64,000 bases of DNA from Micromonospora alfalfae (GTDB lineage: Bacteria; Actinomycetota; Actinomycetes; Mycobacteriales; Micromonosporaceae). The stretch covers positions 62,001 to 126,000 of the forward strand of contig NZ_JAKKFH010000016.1 of assembly GCF_022230925.1 (NCBI RefSeq), given 5' to 3'. This document shows positions 1 through 8,831 of this stretch, one piece after another; position 1 is the first letter of the stretch, and every line of letters begins with the position of its first letter. Both the position numbers and the translations under genes were made by a program. The notes below the pieces were generated by a model. That model ran no database searches, was not told the origin of the DNA, and saw only the letters and a list, made by a program, of their open reading frames with translations.

Positions 1-104
1 GATCGGACGCCGTCGACCACCCCGGACCGAGTGATCAGCAGTGCGGCGGGGCCTGCGTACGATGCGGGGTCGAGTTCCCCTCGTCGCGGCGGAGGTATCG
101 GGCA

Positions 105-2795
105 ATGGCAGGCCAGCACGAGGGTTTCGCTCTCGGCATCGACCTCGGTACGTCCAACACGGTCGCGGTGCTGCGCTGGCCGGACGGGCGGACCCGTCCG
201 CTGCTGATGGACGGTCAACCGCTCAGTCCGTCCGCTGTCTACGCCGACCCGGACGGCACCCTGCACACCGGCTGGGACGCGCGCCGGTTGGCGCAGGCCG
301 ACCCGGCCCGGTTCGAGGCGAACCCGAAGCGTCGGGTGGACGAGCCGACAGTGCAGCTCGGCGACCGCGCGTACCCGCCGGCCGACCTGCTCGCCGCGGT
401 GCTGGCGACGGTCGGCCGCGCGGCGGTGGGCGCTGTGGGTTTCCTGCCGCCGGCCGTGGTGACCTGCCCGGCCGCCTGGGACGCGACGCGGCGGCAGGTC
501 CTCGCCGACGCGCTGCTGCGGGCGGGCTGGCCGCAGGCGGCCGAGCACACCCTGGCCGGGCCGACGCCGCCGGGCACCCGGTTGCTGCGGGAGCCGGTGG
601 CCGCCGCCCGCTACTACACGCAGGTGCTGCACCGTCCGGTGCCGGTCGGCGGGGCGATAGCGGTCTTCGACTTCGGTGGCGGGACGCTCGACGTCGCGGT
701 GCTGCGCAACGAGGGCGCCGACCCCTGGGGGGACTCCGGCTTCAGCGTGGTCGCCGACGGTGGCCTGCCCGACCTGGGCGGCCTGGACCTCGACGCCGCG
801 TTGGTGCGGCGGGTCGGTGAGTTGGTCGGGGAGCGGCACGCCGCGCAGTGGGCCCGGCTCACCCGGCCGGTGGATCCGGCACAGCGCCGCGACCAGGTCC
901 GGCTCTGGGACGAGGTACGTGGTGCGAAGGAGACCCTGTCCCGGTCTGCTGTCGCCCCGGTGGCGATGCCGGGAGTGGCCGAGACGATCCAGCTGACCCG
1001 GGCGGACGTCGAGCGGGTGGCCACACCGCTGCTGCGCCGGGCGGTGCAGCGGGCCCGGGAGGTCATCGCCGCCGCCGGGCTGCGCCCCGATCAGCTCGAC
1101 GGGCTGTTCCTCGTGGGCGGGTCGTCGCGAATCCCGCTGGTGGCCCGCATGCTGCACGCCGAGCTGGGGATCGCGCCGACGGTGCTGGACCAGCCCGAGT
1201 TGCCGGTGGCCGAGGGCGCCCTGACCGACCTGCCGCTGCGCAAGCCGCTGCCCGCCCCGGCGTACGCGGGATCGCCACTCGCACCACCCGCGCCTGCTCC
1301 GGTGAGCCCGCCGGCCCCGGCCGGAGCGCCCGCGCCGGTGGTACCGTCGCAGCCCTGGCCGGGATCCACCCCGCCGGCGGGCCCGCCCCCCGGGCCGGGC
1401 CTGGCTGGCGCCACCCCGACGCCACCTGTCGGTGCGACCCGCTGGCGGAGGGCGCGCTGGGTGGTGCTCGGCGCGGTGCTGGCCCTGGCCGGGGTGGCCA
1501 CCGCGGCGACGCTCTACCTGACCCGGGACCGCTACCCGGATCTGGAGTTCGCCTCGCTGCGCGAGCTGTCCCGGCTGTCGGCCGGCGCCGAACGGCCGGT
1601 CGGCATGTGGACTGCGGTGCTCGACGACCGGGCCTACCTGGCGTTTCCGCTGCCCGACGACCGGCTCGAGGTGGTGGCCGTCGACGCGGGCAACGGCCGC
1701 GAGGTGTGGCGCGAGCAGACCGACGTGCGGGCCGACGACTGGGAGGCGATCATCGCCGTCCCCGGGGCGGTGGCGGTCCTCGCCGACGCACCGGGCGACA
1801 GCACCCCCCGACCGCTGGCCGTCCTCGACGGTCGTAGCGGCGAGCAGCGCTGGCAACGCGTTCTGCGTGGTGACGACGACGTCTACTTCAGCGACGACAC
1901 GGCGGTGGTGGTGGACCGGGCCGCTGACGAACTGGTCGGCCTGCGCCTGACCAACGGCTCGGCGAAGTGGAAGCAGCCCAACCCCCGCGGCCAGTACGTC
2001 GGTGGCCGTACCGTGGTCCGGCCGGTCGGCACCGACGCGGCGGCGGGCGGGCCGGCCTTCCTCGACGGCACGCCCCGCAACCCGTGGGTGAGCAAGGGGC
2101 GGCGACTGGTGCAGGTGGGTGCGGACCGGTCGGTGCGGCTGCTCGACATGGCGTCCGGCGCGGTGCTGCGCCAGTGGGGCAGCGTCGCCGACCTCGACGA
2201 CCTGGTGGTCGCCCACGAGGACCGCCTGTACGTGGCCGCCAACGAGGGTGGTTACCAGCTGCTCTCGTACGACCTGGGCTCCGACGCCGAGCCGGTGGTG
2301 CTGCACCGTTCCGGCAACGACGCGTTCCGCCCGAAGGAGCTGGTCGCCTGCGGTGAGCGGCGGGCCTGCCTGTTGCAGGTGCCGGACAATGACGTCGCGC
2401 GCACCGAGGTGGTCGCGGCCACCGAGGGCGAGCGCATGATCAGGTGGTCGGCGCCGGGCGTGACCGGCCTGGTCCCGTTGGGTGAGCAGGTGCTCGCCCA
2501 GCGGGAGTTGCCGGAGCCGACGGTCACCGTCTTCGACGCCGCCGGCGAGCCGGTGCTGCGGGACCGGGGCGGGGTGGCTGTCCGTCTGGACGCCGGCAAT
2601 TTGCTGGTCTTCGCCAAGGCGCCCAGCGTGGTCGCTGACAACCGGGTGCTGGCCGGGGTGTGGGCCGAGTCCGGGGAGGTCGACGAGTTGGGTGAGCTGA
2701 AGGACGTGCGCAGCTCGTCCTGCTCGTGGAACACCCACGTGATCGCCTGCGGCGCGGAGAAGGACTTCGTGCTGTACCGCTTCTCCGACGACTGA
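105..2795 (+). CDS. Membrane-anchored Hsp70-family protein with extracytoplasmic beta-propeller
   Basis: The N-terminal ~380 residues are an Hsp70/actin-type ATPase: phosphate-1 motif DLGTSNT near residues 14-20, a phosphate-2-like FDFGGGTLDVAV near 190, and an adenosine motif LVGGSSRIPLV near 340. A Pro/Ala-rich linker follows (about 385-445), then one membrane helix (about 448-468). The ~420-residue C-terminal part has recurring blocks such as VVAVDAGNGREVWRE and AVLDGRSGEQRWQ, typical of PQQ/quinoprotein-like beta-propellers. The canonical Hsp70 peptide-binding domain is absent. Inferred topology is a cytoplasmic ATPase with an outside propeller, perhaps a sensor or scaffold. ATG is preceded by GGAGG near 89-95. 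The partner is unknown. Confidence 0.85.
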   Translation: MAGQHEGFALGIDLGTSNTVAVLRWPDGRTRPLLMDGQPLSPSAVYADPDGTLHTGWDARRLAQADPARFEANPKRRVDEPTVQLGDRAYPPADLLAAVLATVGRAAVGAVGFLPPAVVTCPAAWDATRRQVLADALLRAGWPQAAEHTLAGPTPPGTRLLREPVAAARYYTQVLHRPVPVGGAIAVFDFGGGTLDVAVLRNEGADPWGDSGFSVVADGGLPDLGGLDLDAALVRRVGELVGERHAAQWARLTRPVDPAQRRDQVRLWDEVRGAKETLSRSAVAPVAMPGVAETIQLTRADVERVATPLLRRAVQRAREVIAAAGLRPDQLDGLFLVGGSSRIPLVARMLHAELGIAPTVLDQPELPVAEGALTDLPLRKPLPAPAYAGSPLAPPAPAPVSPPAPAGAPAPVVPSQPWPGSTPPAGPPPGPGLAGATPTPPVGATRWRRARWVVLGAVLALAGVATAATLYLTRDRYPDLEFASLRELSRLSAGAERPVGMWTAVLDDRAYLAFPLPDDRLEVVAVDAGNGREVWREQTDVRADDWEAIIAVPGAVAVLADAPGDSTPRPLAVLDGRSGEQRWQRVLRGDDDVYFSDDTAVVVDRAADELVGLRLTNGSAKWKQPNPRGQYVGGRTVVRPVGTDAAAGGPAFLDGTPRNPWVSKGRRLVQVGADRSVRLLDMASGAVLRQWGSVADLDDLVVAHEDRLYVAANEGGYQLLSYDLGSDAEPVVLHRSGNDAFRPKELVACGERRACLLQVPDNDVARTEVVAATEGERMIRWSAPGVTGLVPLGEQVLAQRELPEPTVTVFDAAGEPVLRDRGGVAVRLDAGNLLVFAKAPSVVADNRVLAGVWAESGEVDELGELKDVRSSSCSWNTHVIACGAEKDFVLYRFSDD

Positions 2796-2832
2796 CGTCA
2801 ACTGCCCACCGGTCGGCTCGTACGATGCTCCG

Positions 2833-3405
2833 GTGAATCTTCGAGGTACGGTCCGCGCCGATCGTCCGTTGGTGGTTCTTGCCGTGGGGGAGGAGGCCCG
2901 CTACCTGCCGCCCGAGCTGCCGGTCCTGCTCACCGGCATGGGCAAGGTGAACGCCGCCAGCGCGGTGGCAGCGGTGCTGGCCGCCGGGCCGCGCCCCACC
3001 CTGCTGCTCAACCTGGGTACGGCGGGCGCGTTGCGTCCCGGCTGGGCCGGCATCCACGAGGTCGCCACAGTTCTCCAGCACGACCTGGACACCGACCTGC
3101 TGCGCACGCTCACCGGCGAGACCTACGGGGCGCCGCTGTCGCTGGCCGCCGAGGGCGCGGTGCTGGCCACCGGTGACACCTTCGTGGCCGACGACGCGGA
3201 GCGGGACCGGTTGGCGCAGCGCGCCGACCTGGTCGACATGGAGGGGTACGCGGTGGCCTGGGCTGCGGCGCAGGCCGGCGTGCCGTGCCGGCTGGTCAAG
3301 CAGGTCAGCGACGAGGCGGGGGAGGGCGCGGCCCGGACCTGGCAGGAGTCGGTGGACGCGTGCGCCCGGGACCTGGCCGACTGGGCCGGTCGATACTTCG
3401 GCTGA
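2833..3405 (+). CDS. Purine nucleosidase (MTA/SAH nucleosidase-like)
   Basis: A 190-residue protein of the PNP/UDP phosphorylase fold. NLGTAGAL near residue 56 and VDMEGYAVAWA near 135 are the ribose/base-binding elements. KQVSDEAGEG near 155 carries the Asp expected to protonate the purine during N-glycosidic cleavage. The family hydrolyses methylthioadenosine, S-adenosylhomocysteine or futalosine; which one applies here cannot be read from sequence. It is shorter than typical Pfs (about 230 residues). It starts at a GTG, lies 37 bases after the Hsp70-fusion gene, and converges on the LtrA gene downstream with only 10 bases between them. Confidence 0.8.
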   Translation: MNLRGTVRADRPLVVLAVGEEARYLPPELPVLLTGMGKVNAASAVAAVLAAGPRPTLLLNLGTAGALRPGWAGIHEVATVLQHDLDTDLLRTLTGETYGAPLSLAAEGAVLATGDTFVADDAERDRLAQRADLVDMEGYAVAWAAAQAGVPCRLVKQVSDEAGEGAARTWQESVDACARDLADWAGRYFG

Positions 3406-3415
3406 GCCTGGCGGG

Positions 3416-4600
3416 TCAGTCGTCGGGTTGCCGCAGCCGCAGGTCCGGTGTGGTCTCCCGGGCCGCTCCGGGAATCAGGATGTGCGCCGCCAACGTGAGC
3501 GCCACGACTGTGGTGACCAGCAGCGGCGGCCAACGGCCGGCCCACGGCAGCGTCAGCAGCGGCAGGGGGAGGCAGAGCATTCGCCGCCACGGCAGGAGCC
3601 TGGACACCAGCAGGGTGAACAGGGCGCGGCCGATCACGAACAGCGCCGGGCCGCCCAGGATCAGTAACAGCCACCCCACCGGCGTGGTGCCGGTCGGCCG
3701 GGTGACGACCAGGTCGAACGAGGCCGCCGTGGCGACGACCCCGGCGAGCATCACCAGATGGGTGTACGGAGCCACTCGCGCTGGCCGGCCCGACTTCGGC
3801 CCGGCCCCGGCCTCCAGCAGCTCGCCGGCGCGGAAGACGTAGATCTGCCAGAGCAGCAGCATGATGGCGAACGCGCAGAACAGCGCGCTGACCCGGAGCC
3901 CGGCCAGCGGGCCCCGGCTGACCTGCAGCGTGGGAACCAGGATGATGTCGCCGAGGGCCAGGATGATGAACTGCTGGTACCGCTCGCCCAGATGTGCTGT
4001 GGTTCGCTCGTACTGTTCGAACGGCACCCGGCCCAGCCAGGGCGTGGGGTAGCGGGCCGCCGCGGAGATCAGGTCGATCATGATGGCGATGGTCCAGAGG
4101 GCCCAGTTCACAGTGCCGGACACCGCGCCGGTGACCCAGAAGACGCCGGACACCACGAACCAGAAGAAGAACCGGGTGGCCCGGACCATGGCCAACCGAT
4201 GTCGCTTCCGGTACAACGTCGTCACCAGGATGACGCCGCGGATCACGTGCGTGCCGACGTAGGAGATCGCGAAAACCATCGCGTGCCCGTCGGAGACCAT
4301 CGGCAACGATGCCGCCATCCCCACCGAACCGACCATGGCGACCATCAGGATGGTCTGGATGGGGCGCTGCTGCGGGTCGTAGAACTCGGTGGTGGTGGAG
4401 GTGACCGACCAGGTCCACCAGATCGCTGTCAGCATCAGCAGGACCATCGCCGCGCCGGACCAGTTGTGGACGTTCGCGAGCAGGGTCGAGGTCAGCGCGA
4501 GCGAGGCCACGAAGACCACGTCGAAGAGCAACTCCAGCAGCGTGGCCCGCGTGGAACCGTCCGGCCGGCGTACCAGTGCCGCGGTGCCTCCGGTGGTCAT
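3416..4600 (-). CDS. Low temperature requirement A (LtrA) family membrane protein, copy 1
   Basis: A 394-residue polytopic membrane protein. The N-terminal LLELLFDVVFVASLAL and the segments RYQQFIILALGDIIL and ATAASFDLVV are hallmark LtrA/DUF2177-like stretches, and many hydrophobic helices fill the length. LtrA was named from a Listeria low-temperature mutant; its biochemical activity is unknown. The chosen ATG (MTTGGTAALV) matches the start of the adjacent paralogue, so the longer in-frame reading to 4714 is rejected. It is one half of a tandem duplication with the next gene. Confidence 0.85.
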   Translation of the reverse strand: MTTGGTAALVRRPDGSTRATLLELLFDVVFVASLALTSTLLANVHNWSGAAMVLLMLTAIWWTWSVTSTTTEFYDPQQRPIQTILMVAMVGSVGMAASLPMVSDGHAMVFAISYVGTHVIRGVILVTTLYRKRHRLAMVRATRFFFWFVVSGVFWVTGAVSGTVNWALWTIAIMIDLISAAARYPTPWLGRVPFEQYERTTAHLGERYQQFIILALGDIILVPTLQVSRGPLAGLRVSALFCAFAIMLLLWQIYVFRAGELLEAGAGPKSGRPARVAPYTHLVMLAGVVATAASFDLVVTRPTGTTPVGWLLLILGGPALFVIGRALFTLLVSRLLPWRRMLCLPLPLLTLPWAGRWPPLLVTTVVALTLAAHILIPGAARETTPDLRLRQPDD

Positions 4601-4744
4601 GCCCGGCCTCCCGCCGTGTCTCCGAAAATTATCGGCGGCGCCGGCGCGGCCCGTCCCCGGATCGGCGATTCCCGCCGCCCGGGGAAGGCGGCTGGAGGCT
4701 CCCACGGCGAGCACCGGTCGACACGTCGGCCGAACAAGCGGGGG

Positions 4745-5926
4745 TCAGTCGTCGGATTGCCGCAGCCGCAGGCCGGGCGTGGTCTCCCGGGCTGCTCCGG
4801 GAAACAGGATGTGACCGGCCAACCCGAGCGCCACGATCGTGGCTACCAGCACCGGCGGCCAACCGCCGGCCCACGGCAGCACCAGCAGCGGCAGGAACTG
4901 CCAGGCAACTCGCCGCCACGGCATGACCCACGACACCACCAGGGTGAAGAGGACGCGGCCGACCACGAAGAGCGTCGGGCCGGCGATGATCAGGACGAGC
5001 CACGGCACCGGCGTCGTTCCGGTCGGCCTGGTGACGACCAGGTCGAAGGTGGCGGCAGTGCCGGCTACGCCGGCCAGCATGACCAGATGGGTGAACGGGG
5101 CCAGTCGCGTTGCCCGGCCCCCGTGGGACCCGGCCGCCACCAGCAACTCGCCGGCGCGGAAGACGTAGATCTGCCAGAGCAGCAGCATCGTGGCGAAGGC
5201 GCAGAGCAGGGAGACGAGCCGGAGGTGGTCGAGATGGCCCCGGCTGACCTGTAGCGTCGGCAACAGGATGATGTCGCCGAGGGCCAGGATGATGAACTGT
5301 TGGTACCGCTCGCCCAGGTGCTCGGTGGTCCGCCCGTACTGCGCTATCGGCACCCGGCCCAGCCACGGTGTGGGGTAGCGGGTCGCTCCGGCGACCAGGT
5401 CGATGGTTATGGCGATCGCCCAGAGCCCCCAGTTCGGAGTCTCTGACAGCGCGCCGAGGACCCAGAGGGCGCCGGACACCGTGAACCAGAAGAGAAACCG
5501 GGTGGCCCGTTCCCGTGCCGTCCGGTGCCCCTGCCGGTGCAGGGCGGTGACCAGGATGATGCAGCGAACCACGTGCGTGCCGACGTACGAGATCACGAAG
5601 AGCAGCAGATGCGCGATGCTGACCATCGGCAGCGATGCCGCCATCCCCACCGACCCGACCATGGCGATCATCAGGATGGCCTGGATCGGGCGTTGCTGCG
5701 GGTCGTAGAACTCGGTGGTGGTCGTGGTGACCGACCACGTCCACCAGACGGCGGTCAGCATCAGCAGCAGCTTCGCGCCGCCGGACCAGGAGAGCTCTTC
5801 GGACAGCAGTTTCGATGTCAGTGCGAGGGCGGCCACGAAGACCACGTCGAAGAGCAACTCCAGCAGTGTCGCCCGGGTCGACTGGTCCCGCCGACGTACC
5901 AGCGCCGCATTCCCTTTGGTGGTCAT
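4745..5926 (-). CDS. Low temperature requirement A (LtrA) family membrane protein, copy 2
   Basis: A 393-residue paralogue of the preceding gene with the same helix pattern and the same landmarks (LLELLFDVVFVAALAL, RYQQFIILALGDIIL, AATFDLVVTRPTGTTPV). It starts at ATG (MTTKGNAALV), which aligns exactly with the start of copy 1. The loop after the first helix and the charged loop near AGELLVAAGSHGGRA diverge most, so the copies may be drifting in function. Function is unknown beyond membrane location. Confidence 0.85.
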   Translation of the reverse strand: MTTKGNAALVRRRDQSTRATLLELLFDVVFVAALALTSKLLSEELSWSGGAKLLLMLTAVWWTWSVTTTTTEFYDPQQRPIQAILMIAMVGSVGMAASLPMVSIAHLLLFVISYVGTHVVRCIILVTALHRQGHRTARERATRFLFWFTVSGALWVLGALSETPNWGLWAIAITIDLVAGATRYPTPWLGRVPIAQYGRTTEHLGERYQQFIILALGDIILLPTLQVSRGHLDHLRLVSLLCAFATMLLLWQIYVFRAGELLVAAGSHGGRATRLAPFTHLVMLAGVAGTAATFDLVVTRPTGTTPVPWLVLIIAGPTLFVVGRVLFTLVVSWVMPWRRVAWQFLPLLVLPWAGGWPPVLVATIVALGLAGHILFPGAARETTPGLRLRQSDD

Positions 5927-6098
5927 GCCTGGCCTCCCGCCGCGTCTCCCGAGGAATTATCGGCGGCCCCGGCACGGGTCGTCCCCGGATCGGCGATTCC
6001 CGCCGGTCGGGGAAGAGGGCGGCCGGAGGTTGCCACGACGTCGGGCACCGGGCGATGCTTTTCTGCATCCATTAATCTCGATCTCTTCGGAGGTTCGG

Positions 6099-6962
6099 AT
6101 GCGCCGCTCCCCACTGGCCGCCCTCGTCCTGACCACCCTGCTGCTCGTCGCGCCCGGCGCGGCGCAGGCCGCCGTCCCCGACCGGGCCGCCGCGCCCGCC
6201 GCCGACCCGACGGCCACGCTGACCGGGGTACGCACCACGGGCACCGCCTGGGGTCTGGACCCCGCCACCGGCCGGATGACCCTCACCGTCGACGACACCG
6301 TGACCCCGAGCGAACTGGCCGCACTGCGGGCGGTGACCGACCGGGCCGGCGTGCTGCTGCGCCGCGAACCCGGAACGCTGCGCCCCCTGATCGCCGGGGG
6401 GCAGAGCATCTACGGCGGCGGTGGCGCGCGTTGCTCGCTCGGCGCGAACGCCCGCAGCGGCAGCACCTACTACGTGATCACCGCCGGGCACTGCACCACC
6501 GCCGCCGCCACCTGGTACGCCGACAGCGCCCAGACCACAGTGCTCGGCACCCGCACCGCCACCAGCTACCCCACCAACGACTACGGGCTGATCCGCTACA
6601 CCGGCCGGATCGCCCACCCGAGCGCGGTCTACACCTACCCCGGCCTGCTGACCATCAACGGCCCCGGCAACGCGTACATCGGTCAGGCGGTGTGCCGCAG
6701 CGGCAGCACCACCGGCGTGCGCTGCGGCACCGTCACCGGCCTCAACCAGACGGTCAACTACGCCACCGGGGTGATCTACGGCCTGATCCGCACCAACATC
6801 TGCGCCGAGCCGGGGGACAGTGGCGGACCGCTCTACGTGGCCTCCACGGGCAGGATCCTCGGCATCCTCTCCGGTGGCACCGGCAACTGCACCGCCGGTG
6901 GCACCACCTACTACCAGCCGATCGCTGAGGTGCTGGCCGCGTACGGGCTGACGTTGCCCTGA
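6099..6962 (+). CDS. Secreted S1 family serine protease (alpha-lytic/streptogrisin type)
   Basis: A 287-residue protein beginning with a Sec signal (MRRSPLAALVLTTLLLV...AQA). A short pro-region of about 70 residues follows, with the segment LRAVTDRAGV typical of alpha-lytic-protease propeptides. The catalytic triad is visible: His131 in TAGHC, Asp161 in NDYGL and Ser241 in PGDSGGP. Four Cys can form the two disulfides of this family. The ATG at 6099 is chosen over the longer reading because CGGAGG lies 6-11 bases upstream and the signal peptide starts there. Expected role is extracellular proteolysis. Confidence 0.9.
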   Translation: MRRSPLAALVLTTLLLVAPGAAQAAVPDRAAAPAADPTATLTGVRTTGTAWGLDPATGRMTLTVDDTVTPSELAALRAVTDRAGVLLRREPGTLRPLIAGGQSIYGGGGARCSLGANARSGSTYYVITAGHCTTAAATWYADSAQTTVLGTRTATSYPTNDYGLIRYTGRIAHPSAVYTYPGLLTINGPGNAYIGQAVCRSGSTTGVRCGTVTGLNQTVNYATGVIYGLIRTNICAEPGDSGGPLYVASTGRILGILSGGTGNCTAGGTTYYQPIAEVLAAYGLTLP

Positions 6963-6987
6963 GCGTAGAGGTGTGACGTACGACGGG

Positions 6988-7016
6988 TTGCCCGTCCCGC
7001 GCGGGACACCTAGGCT
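6988..7016 (+). promoter_or_regulatory. Sigma-70-like promoter with a perfect palindrome in its spacer
   Basis: TTGCCC (6988-6993), a 17-base spacer and TAGGCT (7011-7016) form a good actinomycete housekeeping promoter 41 bases before the sugar kinase ATG. The 14-base perfect palindrome GTCCCGCGCGGGAC (6994-7007) fills the spacer, a position where a bound repressor, or a DNA-twisting activator, would act. The regulator is not apparent in the window. Confidence 0.55.
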
Positions 7017-7056
7017 CGGCGACGCCCAGCACCCCCGCCGCGAGGACGTGTGCCCG

Positions 7057-8082
7057 ATGCCGACCGCCCCCCGACCTGACCGGCCGAGTGTTCCGGCAGG
7101 CCTCCCGTCGATCGAGGTGGCCGCCGTGGGGGAGACGATGGTGGTGCTCTGCCCCGCGCCGGGTGAGCCGCTGGAGCACGCCGAGCGGGTCGCCGTCTCG
7201 GTCGGCGGGGCCGAGTCCAACGTGGCCGGTTACCTGGCCCGCCTGGGACACCTGACGACCTGGGTGAGCCGGGTCGGCGACGACCCCTTCGGCCGGGCCG
7301 TCATCCGGCACGTCGCCGCCGCCGGCGTCCGCGTCGACCAGGTGTGCGTGGACCCGGCCGCCCCCACCGGCCTGTACGTCAAGGACCCTGGCCCGGAGGG
7401 GACCGCCGTGCACTACTACCGGGCCGGGTCGGCGGCCGCCCGGATGGACCCCGCCACGCTGGCCGACCCGGCGTTGGCCGGTGCCCAGGTGCTGCACCTG
7501 TCCGGAATCACCCCGGCGCTGTCCGCGTCCTGCCGGGCGCTGGTCGAGCACGCGGTGACCGACCGGCCGCTGGCGCAGGCGTTGGTCAGTTTCGACGTCA
7601 ACCACCGGGCCCGGCTGTGGCCCGCCGAGCAGGCCGCGCCGGTGCTGCGCGACCTCGCCAACCGCTGCGACCTCGTCTTCGTCGGGCAGGACGAGGCGGA
7701 GACCCTGTGGGGCACCACCGACCCGACGGCCGTACGCGAGCTGTTGCCCGATCCGGAGACGGTTGTGGTCAAGGACGGCGCGGTGGGCGCCACCGCACTG
7801 GTCCGCGACGCCGAACCGGTCTTCGTGCCCGCGCCCCGGGTGACTGTGGTGGAGCCGGTCGGCGCCGGAGACGCCTTCGCCGCCGGCTACCTGGCCGGGC
7901 TGCTACGCGGCCTCGACCCGGTGCGGCGTTTGCGCCTCGGTCACCTCGTCGCGGCGCAGGCGTTGACCAGCAGCGGCGACAACGCCCCGGTCCCGCAGTG
8001 GGCCTGGTTCGAGAAACTCCTCGACGCCCCCGCCGACGCCTGGTCGCCACTCGACCTGACCGACCCGGGCGCGACGACCTGA
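7057..8082 (+). CDS. kdgK: PfkB-family sugar kinase, probable 2-keto-3-deoxygluconate kinase
   Basis: A 341-residue ribokinase-fold kinase. The N-terminal VGETMVVL and the GGAESNVAGYLARLG stretch (PfkB signature 1) bind sugar. Near the C-terminus, EPVGAGDAFAAGYLAG is the anion-hole/catalytic-base motif, with Asp as base. PfkB kinases have several substrates; KDG is inferred because the next gene encodes KDPG aldolase, which would use the product KDPG. ATG at 7057 is chosen over the upstream in-frame start at 6973, which would lie before the predicted promoter. Confidence 0.8.
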   Translation: MPTAPRPDRPSVPAGLPSIEVAAVGETMVVLCPAPGEPLEHAERVAVSVGGAESNVAGYLARLGHLTTWVSRVGDDPFGRAVIRHVAAAGVRVDQVCVDPAAPTGLYVKDPGPEGTAVHYYRAGSAAARMDPATLADPALAGAQVLHLSGITPALSASCRALVEHAVTDRPLAQALVSFDVNHRARLWPAEQAAPVLRDLANRCDLVFVGQDEAETLWGTTDPTAVRELLPDPETVVVKDGAVGATALVRDAEPVFVPAPRVTVVEPVGAGDAFAAGYLAGLLRGLDPVRRLRLGHLVAAQALTSSGDNAPVPQWAWFEKLLDAPADAWSPLDLTDPGATT

Positions 8083-8149
8083 GTCGGGTCGTCGGGTTGC
8101 GACCCGACCAGCAGCAACAGTCCCACCGCGACCTCGGATGGAGTGCACC

Positions 8150-8758
8150 ATGACCACACCGGACTTCGACCACATCTTCGGCGGCGCCCGGGTGATGGCG
8201 ATCCTGCGCGGCCTGCCGGTCGCCGAAACCGTTCGGCTCGCCGAGCGTGCCTGGGATCTCGGCATCGACGTGGTGGAGGTGCCGGTGGCCACCGCCGACG
8301 CGGTGCCGGCGCTGCGGGCCGCCGTCGAGGCGGGCGCCGAGCGCGATCGGATCGTCGGCGCCGGCACCGTGCTCGACGTCGAACAGGTCGCCGCGGCGGC
8401 CGACGCGGGCGCCCGGTTCACCGTCGCGCCCGGCCTGGACCTCGCGGTCGCCGACGCCGCCGCCGCGCGTGGCCTGCCGCACCTGCCCGGTGTGGCCACC
8501 CCGACCGAGGCCCAGCAGGCACTGCGGCACGGCCTCACCTGGCTCAAGGCGTTCCCCGCGATCTCCCTCGGGCCGGCCTGGTTCAAGGCCGTCGCCGGTC
8601 CGTTGCCACAGTTGCGCTTCGTCGCCACCGGCGGCCTCGACGCCAGCAACGCCGGCGCGTTCCTGCAAGCAGGTGTACGTGTGGTGGCCGTCGGCTCCGC
8701 CCTCTCCGACCCCACCCAACTCGACGCCCTAGCCAAGCTAACCCGCCCCGCCCTCTAA
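8150..8758 (+). CDS. eda: 2-dehydro-3-deoxyphosphogluconate (KDPG) aldolase
   Basis: A 202-residue class I aldolase cleaving KDPG to pyruvate and glyceraldehyde 3-phosphate. GIDVVEVPVAT carries the active-site Glu and TWLKAFPA the Schiff-base Lys, both usual for Eda; GAGTVLD and FVATGGLDASN line the phosphate site. It lies 67 bases after the kinase in the same direction, so the two probably form an operon for hexuronate/ketodeoxygluconate breakdown. The second ATG (8150) is preferred to the one at 8138 because GGATGGAG lies just upstream. Confidence 0.88.
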   Translation: MTTPDFDHIFGGARVMAILRGLPVAETVRLAERAWDLGIDVVEVPVATADAVPALRAAVEAGAERDRIVGAGTVLDVEQVAAAADAGARFTVAPGLDLAVADAAAARGLPHLPGVATPTEAQQALRHGLTWLKAFPAISLGPAWFKAVAGPLPQLRFVATGGLDASNAGAFLQAGVRVVAVGSALSDPTQLDALAKLTRPAL

Positions 8759-8759
8759 C

Positions 8760-8831
8760 CCGCCCCGCCCCGCCCCGCCCCCGCCCCGCCCCGCCCCCGC
8801 CCCGGCCCCGGCCCCGCCCCGCCCCCCGCCC
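8760..8831. repeat. CCCCGCC low-complexity tract
   Basis: About 70 bases made almost entirely of C and G in CCCCG/CCCCGCC-type units, directly after the eda stop codon. The opposite strand is G-rich with runs of four G, compatible with G-quadruplex formation (inference). No coding frame is credible here. Confidence 0.7.

Larger units (their letters stand above)
3416..6051. repeat. Tandem duplication of LtrA gene plus upstream region
   Basis: Two units of about 1.3 kb lie head to tail: roughly 3416-4717 and 4745-6051. Each holds an LtrA gene and about 115 bases upstream. The noncoding part is conserved too: 4652-4677 and 5980-6005 are identical over 26 bases. The first 41 residues of the proteins differ at six positions. 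Conservation of the noncoding flank suggests that the promoter was copied with the gene, by a fairly recent duplication or with ongoing gene conversion. Confidence 0.85.

Noticed and set aside
3758..5254. 498-residue open frame antisense to both LtrA genes
   Set aside because: Repeated Gln/Gly/Arg/His-rich translation that mirrors the duplicated LtrA coding DNA; no ribosome site or domain.
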